Source: Dechloromonas hortensis
GTDB taxonomy: Bacteria > Pseudomonadota > Gammaproteobacteria > Burkholderiales > Rhodocyclaceae
NCBI RefSeq assembly: GCF_009469765.1
Contig: NZ_SSSQ01000002.1
Span: 372,001-436,000, forward strand
Length of the DNA: 64,000 bases
Direction of reading: 5' to 3'
Shown here piece after piece: positions 1-8,761 of the stretch. Under the pieces are notes generated by a model. That model was given only the letters and a program-made list of their open reading frames with translations. It did no database searches and was not told where the DNA came from. Each line of letters opens with the position of its first letter. The first letter of the stretch is position 1. The translations under genes were made by a program, and so were the position numbers.

Positions 1-35
1 CCGGCGCTGTCCTGCCGGGCGCCGCTCCGGCGGAC

Positions 36-1793
36 TCAGGTGTTTTCAGCCTGCAGGTCGCCGGCAACCCGGTTCCGGCCATTTTGCTTGGCCTGATAGA
101 GCCACTGGTCAGCTTCGCGAATCAACTGGTCGAGCGATTCATGTTCGCCAAGCTGGGCGATGCCGAAGCTGGCTGAGAGCTTCATCGGATAGCCGGTCGG
201 GCCGAGCTTCAGGCCCTCGATTTCGGCCCGCAGCCGTTCGGCGAGCTGGGCGGCCTGGCGGGCATCGGTGTCCTGCAGCAGCATGACGAACTCCTCACCA
301 CCCCAGCGGGCGGCGATGTCGCTGTTGCGGCAGGCCTCTGCCAGGCGCCGGGAAACGGCGGCCAGCACCTTGTCGCCGGTGGCATGGCCATGGTTGTCGT
401 TGATGCTCTTGAAATGGTCGATGTCGGCCATGATCACTGATAGCGGACGCTGGTTGCGCAAGGCGGCGCTCCACAGCGGCCCGGCATGTTCGAAAAAGGC
501 GCGCCGGTTGAGCAGGCTGGTCAGCGGGTCGGTCCGCGCCAACTGTTCGGCCTGCAGCCGGGCCTGCTGGTGCTGGCGCATCCGGTAGGCGAGGGCCAGG
601 GCGAGCAGGATGCCCTCGAAGACCACACCCCAGCCGGCGGCATGGAAGGCGAGCGTGCTGTAGGGCAGCCCTTGCCAGACGGCGAGGGCAGTCGTCGTAC
701 TGCCGAGCAGCGTGGTCAATGCGGCGGCGATGAAATAGCGGCCGGCGACCCGCCCGTGGCGAATGGTGATGATGCCGAGCCAGACCATGGTCACCGAGAA
801 GATCAGCACGAACAGGAAGGCGATCGTCACCGCGGCTTGCGGGCTGCGCAGCAGGACGGCGCCGAAGATCAGGCCGAGGATGGCGACAATCAGCCAATAG
901 ACCAGGCGATGGGCGAGCGGTGCATGCTGGCGCAGATTCAGGAAGCCGCTGGCGAAACGCAGGCCGAGGCAACTGAAAGTGACCATCAGCAGCGGAATGG
1001 CGTATTGCTGAAAAATGGCTTGGCCGGGCCACAGCCAGGCATAGGCGTGACCTGTGTAGGCCAGGTGGAGAATGACGAAGCTGCCGAGATAAAGGGTGTA
1101 GTCGAGATAGCCGCGTTCGCGCAGGCCGATGAAGAGCATTGCGTTATAGGCGATCAGCGCCAGCAGGAAACCGTAGAGCAGGCCGTAGCCGTAATCGTGC
1201 TGCTCTTTGAGGGCCGCCGCCTGCGCTGTGTCGAGCAGGCGTAGCGGGGTGAGCAGCGGGTCGGTGGTGGCCAGGCGCAGGTAGATGTCGTTGCGGCCGG
1301 GCGGCAACTGCAGGTCGAACACGTAGCCAAGGCCGGGCAGCGGGTGCTGGAAGGCGGCGTCGCCGTCGCCGGCCAGCCATTGGCCGATGAGCGCCGTGCC
1401 CTGGGTGTGATAGACCTCGATCCGGTCCAGCCAGGAGATTTCGAGTTGCAACTGGCGCCGTACGTCCTGATCGCTGTCATTGCGAACGGCCAGGTACAGC
1501 CAGACCGGCGGCGAACCGATGCCGAATTTCGGCGCAGTCTGCTCGGTAGAGGTGAATTTTCCCTGCTGCTGTTGGGCAATGACTTCCTCCAGCGTCAGCG
1601 CTTGCTCCGTTTCCGGCAGGATGCCGAGATAGCGGCCCAGCGCCTGATCGGGCAGCGCGCTCAGGGCGGGGGCTTCGGCACGACTTGTCGATGCCAGCGC
1701 GAGCCAGAGCAGCGCGAGCCAGATCCAGCAGGAGCGTTCTGGCAGGCAACCGGCAGGGCGAGCATGCGACAGGGGGCGGAGCAGGCTGGGCAT
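36..1793 (-). CDS. Membrane diguanylate cyclase with 7TMR-DISM sensor
   Basis: Predicted to make cyclic di-GMP from two GTP. After a hydrophobic signal segment near residues 22-37, a periplasmic region of about 150 residues (7TMR-DISMED2-like) leads into about seven membrane segments (7TMR-DISM) and a C-terminal GGDEF domain. The active-site loop is GGEEF at residues 498-502. An RxxD motif (RNSD, 489-492) lies five residues before it, the known inhibitory product-binding site, so product feedback is likely. An open frame continues upstream to 1967, but I chose the ATG at 1793 because it directly precedes the signal segment and avoids overlap with the divergent gene at 1956. No EAL or HD-GYP domain is present. 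The ligand of the sensor part cannot be told from sequence. Confidence 0.9.
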   Translation of the reverse strand: MPSLLRPLSHARPAGCLPERSCWIWLALLWLALASTSRAEAPALSALPDQALGRYLGILPETEQALTLEEVIAQQQQGKFTSTEQTAPKFGIGSPPVWLYLAVRNDSDQDVRRQLQLEISWLDRIEVYHTQGTALIGQWLAGDGDAAFQHPLPGLGYVFDLQLPPGRNDIYLRLATTDPLLTPLRLLDTAQAAALKEQHDYGYGLLYGFLLALIAYNAMLFIGLRERGYLDYTLYLGSFVILHLAYTGHAYAWLWPGQAIFQQYAIPLLMVTFSCLGLRFASGFLNLRQHAPLAHRLVYWLIVAILGLIFGAVLLRSPQAAVTIAFLFVLIFSVTMVWLGIITIRHGRVAGRYFIAAALTTLLGSTTTALAVWQGLPYSTLAFHAAGWGVVFEGILLALALAYRMRQHQQARLQAEQLARTDPLTSLLNRRAFFEHAGPLWSAALRNQRPLSVIMADIDHFKSINDNHGHATGDKVLAAVSRRLAEACRNSDIAARWGGEEFVMLLQDTDARQAAQLAERLRAEIEGLKLGPTGYPMKLSASFGIAQLGEHESLDQLIREADQWLYQAKQNGRNRVAGDLQAENT

Positions 1794-1955
1794 GGCTGTT
1801 AGGATAACGGCACAAGCCGCCTGTTTGCATGAACTTTTACCGAAATTCACGCATTGGTCATGCTGCGAGCCGCAGAATGTTTGATCTGCATTGATGACCT
1901 GGCGGCGCTGATCGACTAGGCTGGGCGCTCCCCCATCCTTTTTCTGCCTGTCATC

Positions 1956-2684
1956 ATGCCTATCCAATCCTTCAGCAGCGCGACAATCTGGTGGGCATTG
2001 GCCGATGGCTGGCGGCTGGCCAACGCTACACGCGGCGTCAGCATCGCCTATTCGCTGATCTTCGTACTGGCCGGCGGGCTGATTCTCGGCGGCTTGCTGC
2101 TCCAGGGCTGGACACCGTTCGTGATCGCCGCGGCCGGCGCCTTCATGCTGATCGGGCCGGTCATCCTGGCCGGCTTTTATGGCATCGCCGGCGCCTACGA
2201 GCGGGGCGAGCGGGTTGCGTTCGGCAACGTGCTGACCGGCTTTGGTGCGGCTTCGCGGGCGCTCTGGGCGCTGGCCTTGGTCTGCGGCCTGCTGTTCATG
2301 ATCTTCGTCACCGACGCCGCCATTCTCTATGCCTACATGCTCGGCCAGACCCCCGTCTGGGTGACTGATCTGACGACGGCGGCCGGGGTCTTCAAGTTCT
2401 TTCGCTGGGCCTCCGTCTCCGGCCTGGTGGTGGCCTTGCTGCTGTTCGGCGTCTCGGCGTTTTCCGTGCCGCTGCTCTGCGAGCGGCGGGCCGGGCTGGT
2501 CGAGGCGGTCGTGCTCAGCGTCCGTATCGTCTTCGGCAGCTTTCCGGCCGCCATGCTGTGGGCGGCCGTACTGGCCAGCCTGACCATCGGGAGCGTGCTG
2601 CTCCTGCCCGTGCTGCCGCTGACCTTGCCCTGGCTGGCCTACGCCAGCCGCGCGCTGTACCGGCAGGTGGTGCCGCTCGCCTGA
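1956..2684 (+). CDS. DUF2189 family integral membrane protein
   Basis: A 242-residue very hydrophobic protein with about six predicted membrane segments. The pattern of an N-terminal amphipathic stretch (ALADGWRLA) and long glycine/alanine-rich helices matches the DUF2189 family of proteobacterial inner-membrane proteins. The function of the family is unknown to me. The gene is divergent from the diguanylate cyclase, separated by about 160 bases, and is followed after 29 bases by a convergent LysR gene. I see no good ribosome binding site before the ATG, so the start is less certain than the frame. Confidence 0.75.
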   Translation: MPIQSFSSATIWWALADGWRLANATRGVSIAYSLIFVLAGGLILGGLLLQGWTPFVIAAAGAFMLIGPVILAGFYGIAGAYERGERVAFGNVLTGFGAASRALWALALVCGLLFMIFVTDAAILYAYMLGQTPVWVTDLTTAAGVFKFFRWASVSGLVVALLLFGVSAFSVPLLCERRAGLVEAVVLSVRIVFGSFPAAMLWAAVLASLTIGSVLLLPVLPLTLPWLAYASRALYRQVVPLA

Positions 2685-2713
2685 GGCCGGGCTTGTTGCC
2701 TGGCGGCAAACCT

Positions 2714-3607
2714 TTACAGCAGGGTGGGCAGGCGGCTGGCCAGGAAGTCGAGCAGGCAGCTGATGCGGGCCGAGAGGGCGGTATTGCGGTAATAGACGGC
2801 GTGGATGGGTTGATGGGTGGCGACTGTGGCGCTGCTCAATAGCTCGACCAGGCGGCCCACCTCACGGTCAGCACGGCTCATGAAATCGGCCAGGCAGACT
2901 ATGCCTTCACCGGCCAGCGCCAACTGGCGCAAGGTTTCGCCGCTGGAGGCGGCGATGGCAGGGGTGATCGGCCAATCGCTCGCCTCGTCCTGACGTAGCG
3001 GCCAGCTATTCAACGAGGTTGGCGGAATGAAGCCGAGGCAACTGTGCCGTGCCAGTTCAGCCGGCGTTTCCGGCCGGCCGCAGCGCGCCAGATAGGCCGG
3101 GGTGGCGAGAATGCGCAGGCGGCTTTGACCGAGCGGGCGGGCATGCAGGGTCGAGTCCTGCAGACTGCCGATGCGGATGGCGACATCGGTGCGTCGTTCG
3201 AGCAGGTCGATGAACTGGTCGTTGCTGGTCAATTCCAGTTCGATGGCCGGATAGGCCCGCCGGAAGTCACCGATCAGCGGCGCAATGACGTGCAGCATGA
3301 ACGGTGAGGCGGCATCGACCCGCAGCCGGCCGGCTGGCGCCTGGCTGCGGACGAGCAGCAACTCTTCCGCTTCATCGATGGCGTCGATGATTTGCCGGGC
3401 ACGGCCGAGAAACAGTTTGCCTTCCTCGGTCAGTTCGATGCGTCGAGTCGTGCGGTTGACCAGCGTGGTGGCGAGTTTTTGTTCCAGGCGAGCGAGAGCG
3501 CGGCTGATGCCGGAAGTGGTCTGGCCCAGTTGCTCGGCGGCGGCGGTGATCGAACCGCAGTCGATGACGCTGGTAAAGGCTTGCAGTTCTTCCGTGCTGA
3601 TTTTCAT
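2714..3607 (-). CDS. LysR family transcriptional regulator
   Basis: A 297-residue regulator of the usual LysR length. The N-terminal winged helix-turn-helix is at about residues 1-60 (FTSVIDCGSITAAAEQLGQT, then SRALARLE) and the LysR substrate-binding domain is at about 90-290. It is divergent from the MFS efflux gene starting at 3711, the classic arrangement in which the regulator controls its neighbour. A perfect T-N11-A type palindrome lies five bases upstream of its own start, so autoregulation is likely. The inducer is unknown. Confidence 0.9.
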   Translation of the reverse strand: MKISTEELQAFTSVIDCGSITAAAEQLGQTTSGISRALARLEQKLATTLVNRTTRRIELTEEGKLFLGRARQIIDAIDEAEELLLVRSQAPAGRLRVDAASPFMLHVIAPLIGDFRRAYPAIELELTSNDQFIDLLERRTDVAIRIGSLQDSTLHARPLGQSRLRILATPAYLARCGRPETPAELARHSCLGFIPPTSLNSWPLRQDEASDWPITPAIAASSGETLRQLALAGEGIVCLADFMSRADREVGRLVELLSSATVATHQPIHAVYYRNTALSARISCLLDFLASRLPTLL

Positions 3608-3611
3608 ATTG

Positions 3612-3626
3612 TTGATTTTTAATCAA
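3612..3626. promoter_or_regulatory. Probable LysR operator palindrome
   Basis: TTGATTTTTAATCAA is a perfect inverted repeat (TTGATT-TTT-AATCAA) in the 103-base gap between the divergent LysR gene and the MFS gene. It contains the T-N11-A core typical of LysR-family sites. It sits right before the LysR start, as expected for an autoregulatory site that also affects the divergent promoter. It has one base too many between half sites for an FNR box. Binding is inferred, not shown. Confidence 0.55.
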
Positions 3627-3710
3627 GTATGTTTGGCATATAACCCGCTTTTTCGGCAAGAGTAAAGCGAGGAGACTGCGCCCTTCGCCATCTTGACCGG
3701 AGCCTTCTCC

Positions 3711-4883
3711 ATGCCTATCGCTCTCCTGGCGCTGACTGTCAGCGCTTTTGCCATCGGAACGACCGAGTTCGTCATCGTCGGCCTGCTTCCGACCATCGCC
3801 GGTGACCTCGGCGTCAGCCTGCCGTCGGCCGGCCTGCTGGTCAGCCTCTACGCCCTCGGCGTCGCTGTCGGTGCCCCGGTATTGACCGCGCTGAGCGGCC
3901 GCCTACCGCGCAAGTTCCTGCTGCTGGCCCTGATGGCCTTGTTTACCGTCGGCAACCTGCTGGCCTGGCAGGCGCCCGGCTACGAGACGCTGATCGCGGC
4001 GCGCATCCTGACCGGCCTGGCGCACGGTGTCTTTTTCTCGATCGGCTCGACCATCGCCACCAGCCTGGTGGCCAGGGAAAAGGCGGCGAGCGCCATTGCC
4101 ATCATGTTCACCGGCCTGACTGTCGCCCTGGTCACCGGTGTGCCCCTCGGTACCTTCGTTGGTCAGCATTTCGGCTGGCGCGCCACCTTCCTGGCCGTGT
4201 CACTGCTCGGCGTGCTGGCTTTCCTGAGCAGTCTGTTGTTCATTCCCGGCAACATCCGGCACCAGGCACCAGCTTCCCTGCTGCGTCAGCTTGAGGTGCT
4301 GACCAAACCGCGCCTACTGCTGGTTTACGCCAAGACGGCACTCGGCTACGGCGGCTCCTTCATCGCCTTCACTTTCCTGGTGCCGATCCTGCAGGATGTC
4401 AGCGGCTTCAGTGCCAACGCAGTCAGCCTGGTGTTGCTGGTCTACGGCGTCTCGGTGGCGGCCGGCAATATTTGGGGTGGCAAGCTGGCCGACCGGCATG
4501 GCCCGATCCGTGCGCTGCAGGTGATCTTCCTGCTCCTGGCGCTGGTGCTCTTCACGCTGACCTTCACCGCTTCGCACCCGTGGCTGGCGCTGGCGACGGT
4601 GATGGTCTGGGGCGCGGTCGCCTTCGGTAACGTTCCCGGCCTGCAGGTCTATGTCGTGCAACAGGCCGAGCGCTACGCGCCGCACGCGGTGGACGTCGCT
4701 TCCGGCCTGAATATTGCTGCTTTCAACATCGGCATCGCCGGCGGTGCTTGGCTGGGCGGTCGTATCGTCGCCGATGCCGGCTTGATGAATACGCCCTGGG
4801 TCGGCGCGCTGGTGGTGCTGGCTGCCCTGGCGATCACGACCTGGAGCGGCCGTCTGGATCGCCGGACCCTGGCTGTCGCCTGA
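3711..4883 (+). CDS. MFS efflux transporter, AraJ/DHA1-like
   Basis: A 390-residue major facilitator protein with about 12 membrane segments. The N-terminal signature GTTEFVIVGLLPTIAGDLGV and the loop motif LSGRLPRK are typical of the DHA1 drug/sugar efflux branch (AraJ, YdhP, CmlA relatives). I chose the ATG at 3711 because GGAG lies eight bases before it; a TTG at 3693 is in frame but has no such site. It is divergent from a LysR regulator, which suggests induction by an exported compound. The substrate cannot be predicted. Confidence 0.85.
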   Translation: MPIALLALTVSAFAIGTTEFVIVGLLPTIAGDLGVSLPSAGLLVSLYALGVAVGAPVLTALSGRLPRKFLLLALMALFTVGNLLAWQAPGYETLIAARILTGLAHGVFFSIGSTIATSLVAREKAASAIAIMFTGLTVALVTGVPLGTFVGQHFGWRATFLAVSLLGVLAFLSSLLFIPGNIRHQAPASLLRQLEVLTKPRLLLVYAKTALGYGGSFIAFTFLVPILQDVSGFSANAVSLVLLVYGVSVAAGNIWGGKLADRHGPIRALQVIFLLLALVLFTLTFTASHPWLALATVMVWGAVAFGNVPGLQVYVVQQAERYAPHAVDVASGLNIAAFNIGIAGGAWLGGRIVADAGLMNTPWVGALVVLAALAITTWSGRLDRRTLAVA

Positions 4884-5048
4884 CGTTGTTCCGGATTTGG
4901 CGCCGCACCGGGATCAGGATTGCGGCGCCCGGCGGGGCTTGCCACGAGCGCGGGAAGTGTCGCGGCAAGGGCGGCCGGCGCGAGTTGGCCGGCAAGGGGG
5001 CTGGTCGCAAAGGTATAATCGCCGACTTTCCGCTTTTTGAAGCCTGCC

Positions 5049-6623
5049 GTGACTGCTCTCGACACTGAAATCGCCCGCCGGCGTACTTTCGCCATCATTT
5101 CCCACCCTGACGCCGGTAAGACGACGCTGACCGAAAAGCTGCTGTGGTTCGGCGGCGCCATTCAGGTGGCCGGCGAAGTGCGCGCCCGCAAGGCGTCGCG
5201 CCATGCGACCTCGGACTGGATGGAGCTGGAGAAGCAGCGCGGCATTTCGGTGACCTCGTCGGTGATGCAGTTCCCCTACCGCGAATGCATGATCAACCTG
5301 CTCGACACGCCGGGCCACGAAGACTTTTCGGAAGACACCTATCGCACGCTGACCGCCGTCGACTCGGCGGTCATGGTGATCGACTCGGTGAATGGCGTTG
5401 AAGCGCAGACCATCAAGCTGTTGAACGTCTGCCGCATGCGCGACACGCCGATCCTGACCTTCATCAACAAGCTTGACCGCGAGGGCAAGGAGCCGATCGA
5501 CCTGCTCGATGAAATCGAGTCGGTGCTCGGCATCCAGTGCGCGCCGATGACCTGGCCGATCGGCATGGGCAAGCGCTTTCGCGGCGTTTACCACCTGTAC
5601 GACGACGCCATCGCCTTCTTCGATCCGCAGGCCGAGAAGGGTACCGCCGAGATCATCCAGGGCCTCGATAACCCGCGTCTCGACGAGCTGATCGGCTCGC
5701 AGGCCGACGAGTTGCGGGTTGATATCGAACTGGTCCGCGGTGCTTCGCATGCCTTCGATGCCGAGGCCTACCTGGCCGGCAAGCAGTCGCCGGTCTTCTT
5801 CGGTTCGGCGGTCAACAACTTCGGCGTGCAGAGCCTGCTCGATGCCGTGGTTGACCTGTCGCCGGCGCCGATTGCCCGGCCGGCCGTGTCGCGCCGGGTC
5901 GAGCCGAACGAGCCGAAGTTCTCCGGCTTCGTGTTCAAGATCCAGGCCAACATGGACCCCAAGCACCGTGACCGGATCGCCTTCCTGCGCGTCTGCTCGG
6001 GCAAGTTCGAACGCGGCATGAAGGTCAAGCAGGGCGCGGGCGGCAAGTCGCTGGCAGTCAATAACGCCATCACCTTCATGGCGCGCGACCGTAGCACGAC
6101 CGACGAAGCCTATCCGGGCGACATCATCGGCATTCCGAACCACGGCACCATCCGCCTCGGCGAAACCTTCACCGAGGGCGAGGACCTGCGCTTCACCGGC
6201 ATTCCGTCCTTCGCGCCGGAGCATTTCCGTCTGGCCCGGATCGCCAACCCGCTGAAGATCAAGCAGTTGCAGAAGGGCCTGCAGCAGCTGGCGGAAGAGG
6301 GCGCCACCCAGTTGTTCCGGCCGCTCTCCGGCAACGACATGATTCTCGGCGCGGTCGGCATCCTGCAGTTCGACGTCGTCGCCAGCCGCCTGGAGAACGA
6401 GTACGGCGTCAAGGTCATCTTCGAAAGCTACAACTGCTCGACGGCACGCTGGATTCACGGTGACGCCAACGAACTGCGCCAGCTTTCCGACCGCTACAGC
6501 GCCAACGTTGCGCTGGATGGCGCCGATGACCCGGTCTACCTGGCGCCGAACAATGTTTACCTGAACATGGTCAAAGAAAAGTACCCCAATCTGCGCTTCC
6601 TCGAAGCGCGCGAGGTGATCTGA
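5049..6623 (+). CDS. prfC: Peptide chain release factor 3
   Basis: RF3 is the GTPase that recycles RF1 and RF2 from the ribosome after peptide release. The N-terminal G domain shows P-loop HPDAGKTT, switch [10 protein letters not shown] and base-recognition NKLDRE. Domains II and III follow, and the length (524 residues from the chosen start) is normal for the family. I chose the GTG at 5049 because homologues begin about ten residues before the [17 protein letters not shown] motif; a TTG at 5037 is the alternative. A TATAAT at 5014-5019 could be the -10 element. The moaE gene follows after one base, so the two are probably co-transcribed. Confidence 0.96.
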   Translation: MTALDTEIARRRTFAIISHPDAGKTTLTEKLLWFGGAIQVAGEVRARKASRHATSDWMELEKQRGISVTSSVMQFPYRECMINLLDTPGHEDFSEDTYRTLTAVDSAVMVIDSVNGVEAQTIKLLNVCRMRDTPILTFINKLDREGKEPIDLLDEIESVLGIQCAPMTWPIGMGKRFRGVYHLYDDAIAFFDPQAEKGTAEIIQGLDNPRLDELIGSQADELRVDIELVRGASHAFDAEAYLAGKQSPVFFGSAVNNFGVQSLLDAVVDLSPAPIARPAVSRRVEPNEPKFSGFVFKIQANMDPKHRDRIAFLRVCSGKFERGMKVKQGAGGKSLAVNNAITFMARDRSTTDEAYPGDIIGIPNHGTIRLGETFTEGEDLRFTGIPSFAPEHFRLARIANPLKIKQLQKGLQQLAEEGATQLFRPLSGNDMILGAVGILQFDVVASRLENEYGVKVIFESYNCSTARWIHGDANELRQLSDRYSANVALDGADDPVYLAPNNVYLNMVKEKYPNLRFLEAREVI

Positions 6624-6624
6624 G

Positions 6625-7086
6625 ATGAGTGTCCGGGTTCAGGAAGCGGATTTCGATGTTGGTGCAGAGCTGGCCGCGTTGCGTGCCGGCGACGCCCGCG
6701 TCGGCGCCTTGGCCAGTTTCCTCGGTCTGGTGCGCGACCTGAACGATGGCGCGACGGTGTCGGAAATGACGCTGGAGCACTACCCGGGCATGACCGAGAA
6801 GGCGCTTGAGGAGATCGTCGCCCAGGCCAAGGGCCGCTGGGAGATTTACGATGCGCTGGTCATCCATCGCGTCGGGCCGCTTAAGCCCTGCGACCAGATC
6901 GTGCTAGTCGCGGTGACCAGTGCCCATCGCGGCGAAGCCTTTGCCGCCTGCGAATTCATCATGGATTACCTGAAGACCCGCGCTCCATTCTGGAAGCGCG
7001 AAGCGACGCCGGACGGCGGGCGCTGGGTTGATGCCCGCGAAACCGATGACAACGCCGCTGCCCGCTGGGAAAAGCACGCCGGCTGA
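6625..7086 (+). CDS. moaE: Molybdopterin synthase catalytic subunit
   Basis: MoaE is the large subunit of molybdopterin synthase and builds the dithiolene of molybdopterin from cyclic pyranopterin monophosphate, with thiocarboxylated MoaD as sulfur donor. The 153-residue protein has the family signatures FLGLVRD, LEHYPGM, IHRVGPL and the C-terminal APFWKRE with conserved lysines. It starts one base after the prfC stop. No moaD or other moa gene is in the window, so those partners must lie elsewhere. An inverted repeat follows the gene. Confidence 0.95.
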   Translation: MSVRVQEADFDVGAELAALRAGDARVGALASFLGLVRDLNDGATVSEMTLEHYPGMTEKALEEIVAQAKGRWEIYDALVIHRVGPLKPCDQIVLVAVTSAHRGEAFAACEFIMDYLKTRAPFWKREATPDGGRWVDARETDDNAAARWEKHAG

Positions 7087-7126
7087 CGGCGCCTTCGCTT
7101 TCTGCCCTTTAGGGAAACGCTGAAAT

Positions 7127-7201
7127 ATTCGTCATCCCCGCGCAGGCGGGGATCCAGTTCGTTGATTTTTCTGGATTCCCGCCTGCGCGGGAATGACGAA
7201 T
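7127..7201. repeat. Imperfect inverted repeat (intergenic repeat element)
   Basis: Two arms of about 31 bases, near 7127-7157 and 7170-7201, are reverse complements with about two mismatches. They flank a 12-base T-rich spacer. Each arm is itself a smaller palindrome built around CCCGCGCAGGCGGG. It fills the gap between the convergent moaE and MFS genes. This form (CGTCATTCCCGCG...) resembles short mobile palindromic elements dispersed in many proteobacterial genomes. It could also fold as a hairpin in RNA and end transcription from both sides, though there is no clear U-tract. Confidence 0.7.
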
Positions 7202-7221
7202 CGGATTTAATCAGTTCTTCC

Positions 7222-8730
7222 TTAGCGGAAAGTCCGTTGCATGAGGACGAGCGCCACCACCGGCAGCATGCCGACCGCCAGCCAGAAAAACAGTTCGCTG
7301 CTGGCCAGCGTCAGCGGGCTGACCAAACCGGCGCTGGCGCCGGACAAGCCATGCAGGGCCTGCGCCCAGCCCGGATGCATGCCTTCCGGTTGCAGGGTTA
7401 GCTGGCGGGCATAGAAAAACTGCAGTCCGGCGGTCGACAGCGCCACACTCGAAGAAATGCCCAGTTGACGGACGATGTTCTTGACCTGGTAGCCGTGCGA
7501 GAAAACGCGGGCCGGCAGTTCGACGAAGGTGCCGAAGGCGATCGGACCGATATAGAGCGGAATGCCGATGCCGCAGAGCAGGGCCGGGAGCAGCAGCAGG
7601 TGCCAGTCGTCCAAGCGGCTGGCCTGGCTGAAGGCGAGGCTGCCGATCGCGAACAGGGCCAGGCCGCTGAGCATGTAGGTGCGCAAGCGTGGCCGATGGC
7701 GCGCTGCCATGGCATGCAGCAGGGCGGTGGCGACACTGCCGGCCATGCTGAAGCTGAGGACCAGGGCGGTCGTCGTCAGCGACAGGCCGAGGCCTTCCTT
7801 GAAGAAGATCGGCAGCAGGAAGCCGCTGGCGCCGATCATGAAATAACCTGAGAAATAAAGACCGATGCCGAGCAGGTAGCGCCACTGGAGCAGGCCGCGA
7901 TAGTCGATCAAGGGCTTGTCCTTCTTCCATTGCCGTGCGGCGAAGACGGTCAGCGCGACGATCGAGGCGAGGCCGATGGCGAAGACCTGGCCATGCGAGG
8001 AAGCGCCGTCGCCGGGAATGGCCTGGATCGCGTATTGCAGGCCGAAGATGCCGAGCACCAGCCAGAGCAGCCAGCCCCAGTGTTCCTCGCTGCGTTCGGC
8101 CGGGGGAACGGTGGCGCGCGACAGATGCGGACCGGCGAGCCAGGCGATGAGCAGGCTCAAGGGCAGCATGCACCAGAAGATCGCCTGCCAGCCGAACAGG
8201 CCGAGCAGGAGTGCGGCGGCGAGCGGGGCCAGGGCCGAGGCGCCGAGCAGGCTGCCGATGAAGCAGAGCAGGCCGTGAAAGCGCGCTTCGGCCGGCAGCC
8301 GGTTGATCTCCATGCGGCCGGCGGTAAAGAAGGTGGCGCCGCTGGCGCCCTGCAGCAGCCGGCCGACGGCGAACTGGGCGAAGCCGTCGGCGGTCGCCGA
8401 CAGGATGCCGCCGAGCGCGAAAATCGCCAGCGAGCCGAGGATGAAGGTCCGGTAGCCCAGCCGCTCGACCACCCACTGATGCTTGTAGAGCATGAAGATC
8501 GAGGCCACCCCGTACAGCGTGTAGGCCAGCGCGAACTCGCCCGGACTGAGGCCGAGCCCGGCCATGATGCCGCTGGCCGCGAACATGACCAGGCCGGTTT
8601 CGAAGAACTCGACACAGGTGATGGCGGCAATGCTGCGCAGCAGGGCGCGGGCGTTGAGAGCAGGGGGGCTTGGCATCGGCAGCAAGGGGGCGGGAAGACT
8701 GGTCAGTGTAAGGCTTGTTGGTGGATGCAT
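7222..8730 (-). CDS. MFS transporter, 14-helix DHA2-like
   Basis: A protein of up to 502 residues with about 14 hydrophobic helices, in line with the DHA2 (EmrB-like) or a related 14-segment MFS family. A helix near residues 100-115 and the motif GRLLQGASGATFF are family-like. It is divergent from a LysR gene 31 bases away. The first ATG at 8730 leaves little room for a promoter; the next in-frame ATG at 8676 (reading MPSPPALNA) is an equally plausible start, and neither has a clear ribosome binding site. The substrate is unknown. Confidence 0.8.
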   Translation of the reverse strand: MHPPTSLTLTSLPAPLLPMPSPPALNARALLRSIAAITCVEFFETGLVMFAASGIMAGLGLSPGEFALAYTLYGVASIFMLYKHQWVVERLGYRTFILGSLAIFALGGILSATADGFAQFAVGRLLQGASGATFFTAGRMEINRLPAEARFHGLLCFIGSLLGASALAPLAAALLLGLFGWQAIFWCMLPLSLLIAWLAGPHLSRATVPPAERSEEHWGWLLWLVLGIFGLQYAIQAIPGDGASSHGQVFAIGLASIVALTVFAARQWKKDKPLIDYRGLLQWRYLLGIGLYFSGYFMIGASGFLLPIFFKEGLGLSLTTTALVLSFSMAGSVATALLHAMAARHRPRLRTYMLSGLALFAIGSLAFSQASRLDDWHLLLLPALLCGIGIPLYIGPIAFGTFVELPARVFSHGYQVKNIVRQLGISSSVALSTAGLQFFYARQLTLQPEGMHPGWAQALHGLSGASAGLVSPLTLASSELFFWLAVGMLPVVALVLMQRTFR

Positions 8731-8761
8731 TAAATCGATTGATCTGATCTAGACTATCGAT
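8731..8761. promoter_or_regulatory. Short divergent control region with repeated ATCGAT
   Basis: Only 31 bases separate the MFS and LysR start codons. ATCGAT occurs at both ends (8734-8739 and 8756-8761) with TGATCTGATC between them. As the promoters of both genes must overlap here or run into coding sequence, this is the likely binding site of the LysR protein. The exact operator cannot be defined from one sequence. Confidence 0.35.

Noticed and set aside
1794..1967. 58-residue N-terminal extension of the diguanylate cyclase
   Set aside because: It overlaps the divergent DUF2189 gene and looks non-coding; the ATG at 1793 fits the signal sequence.
3612..3626. Possible FNR/ANR box
   Set aside because: The half sites TTGAT and ATCAA have five bases between them, not four, and the place next to a LysR gene fits a LysR site better.
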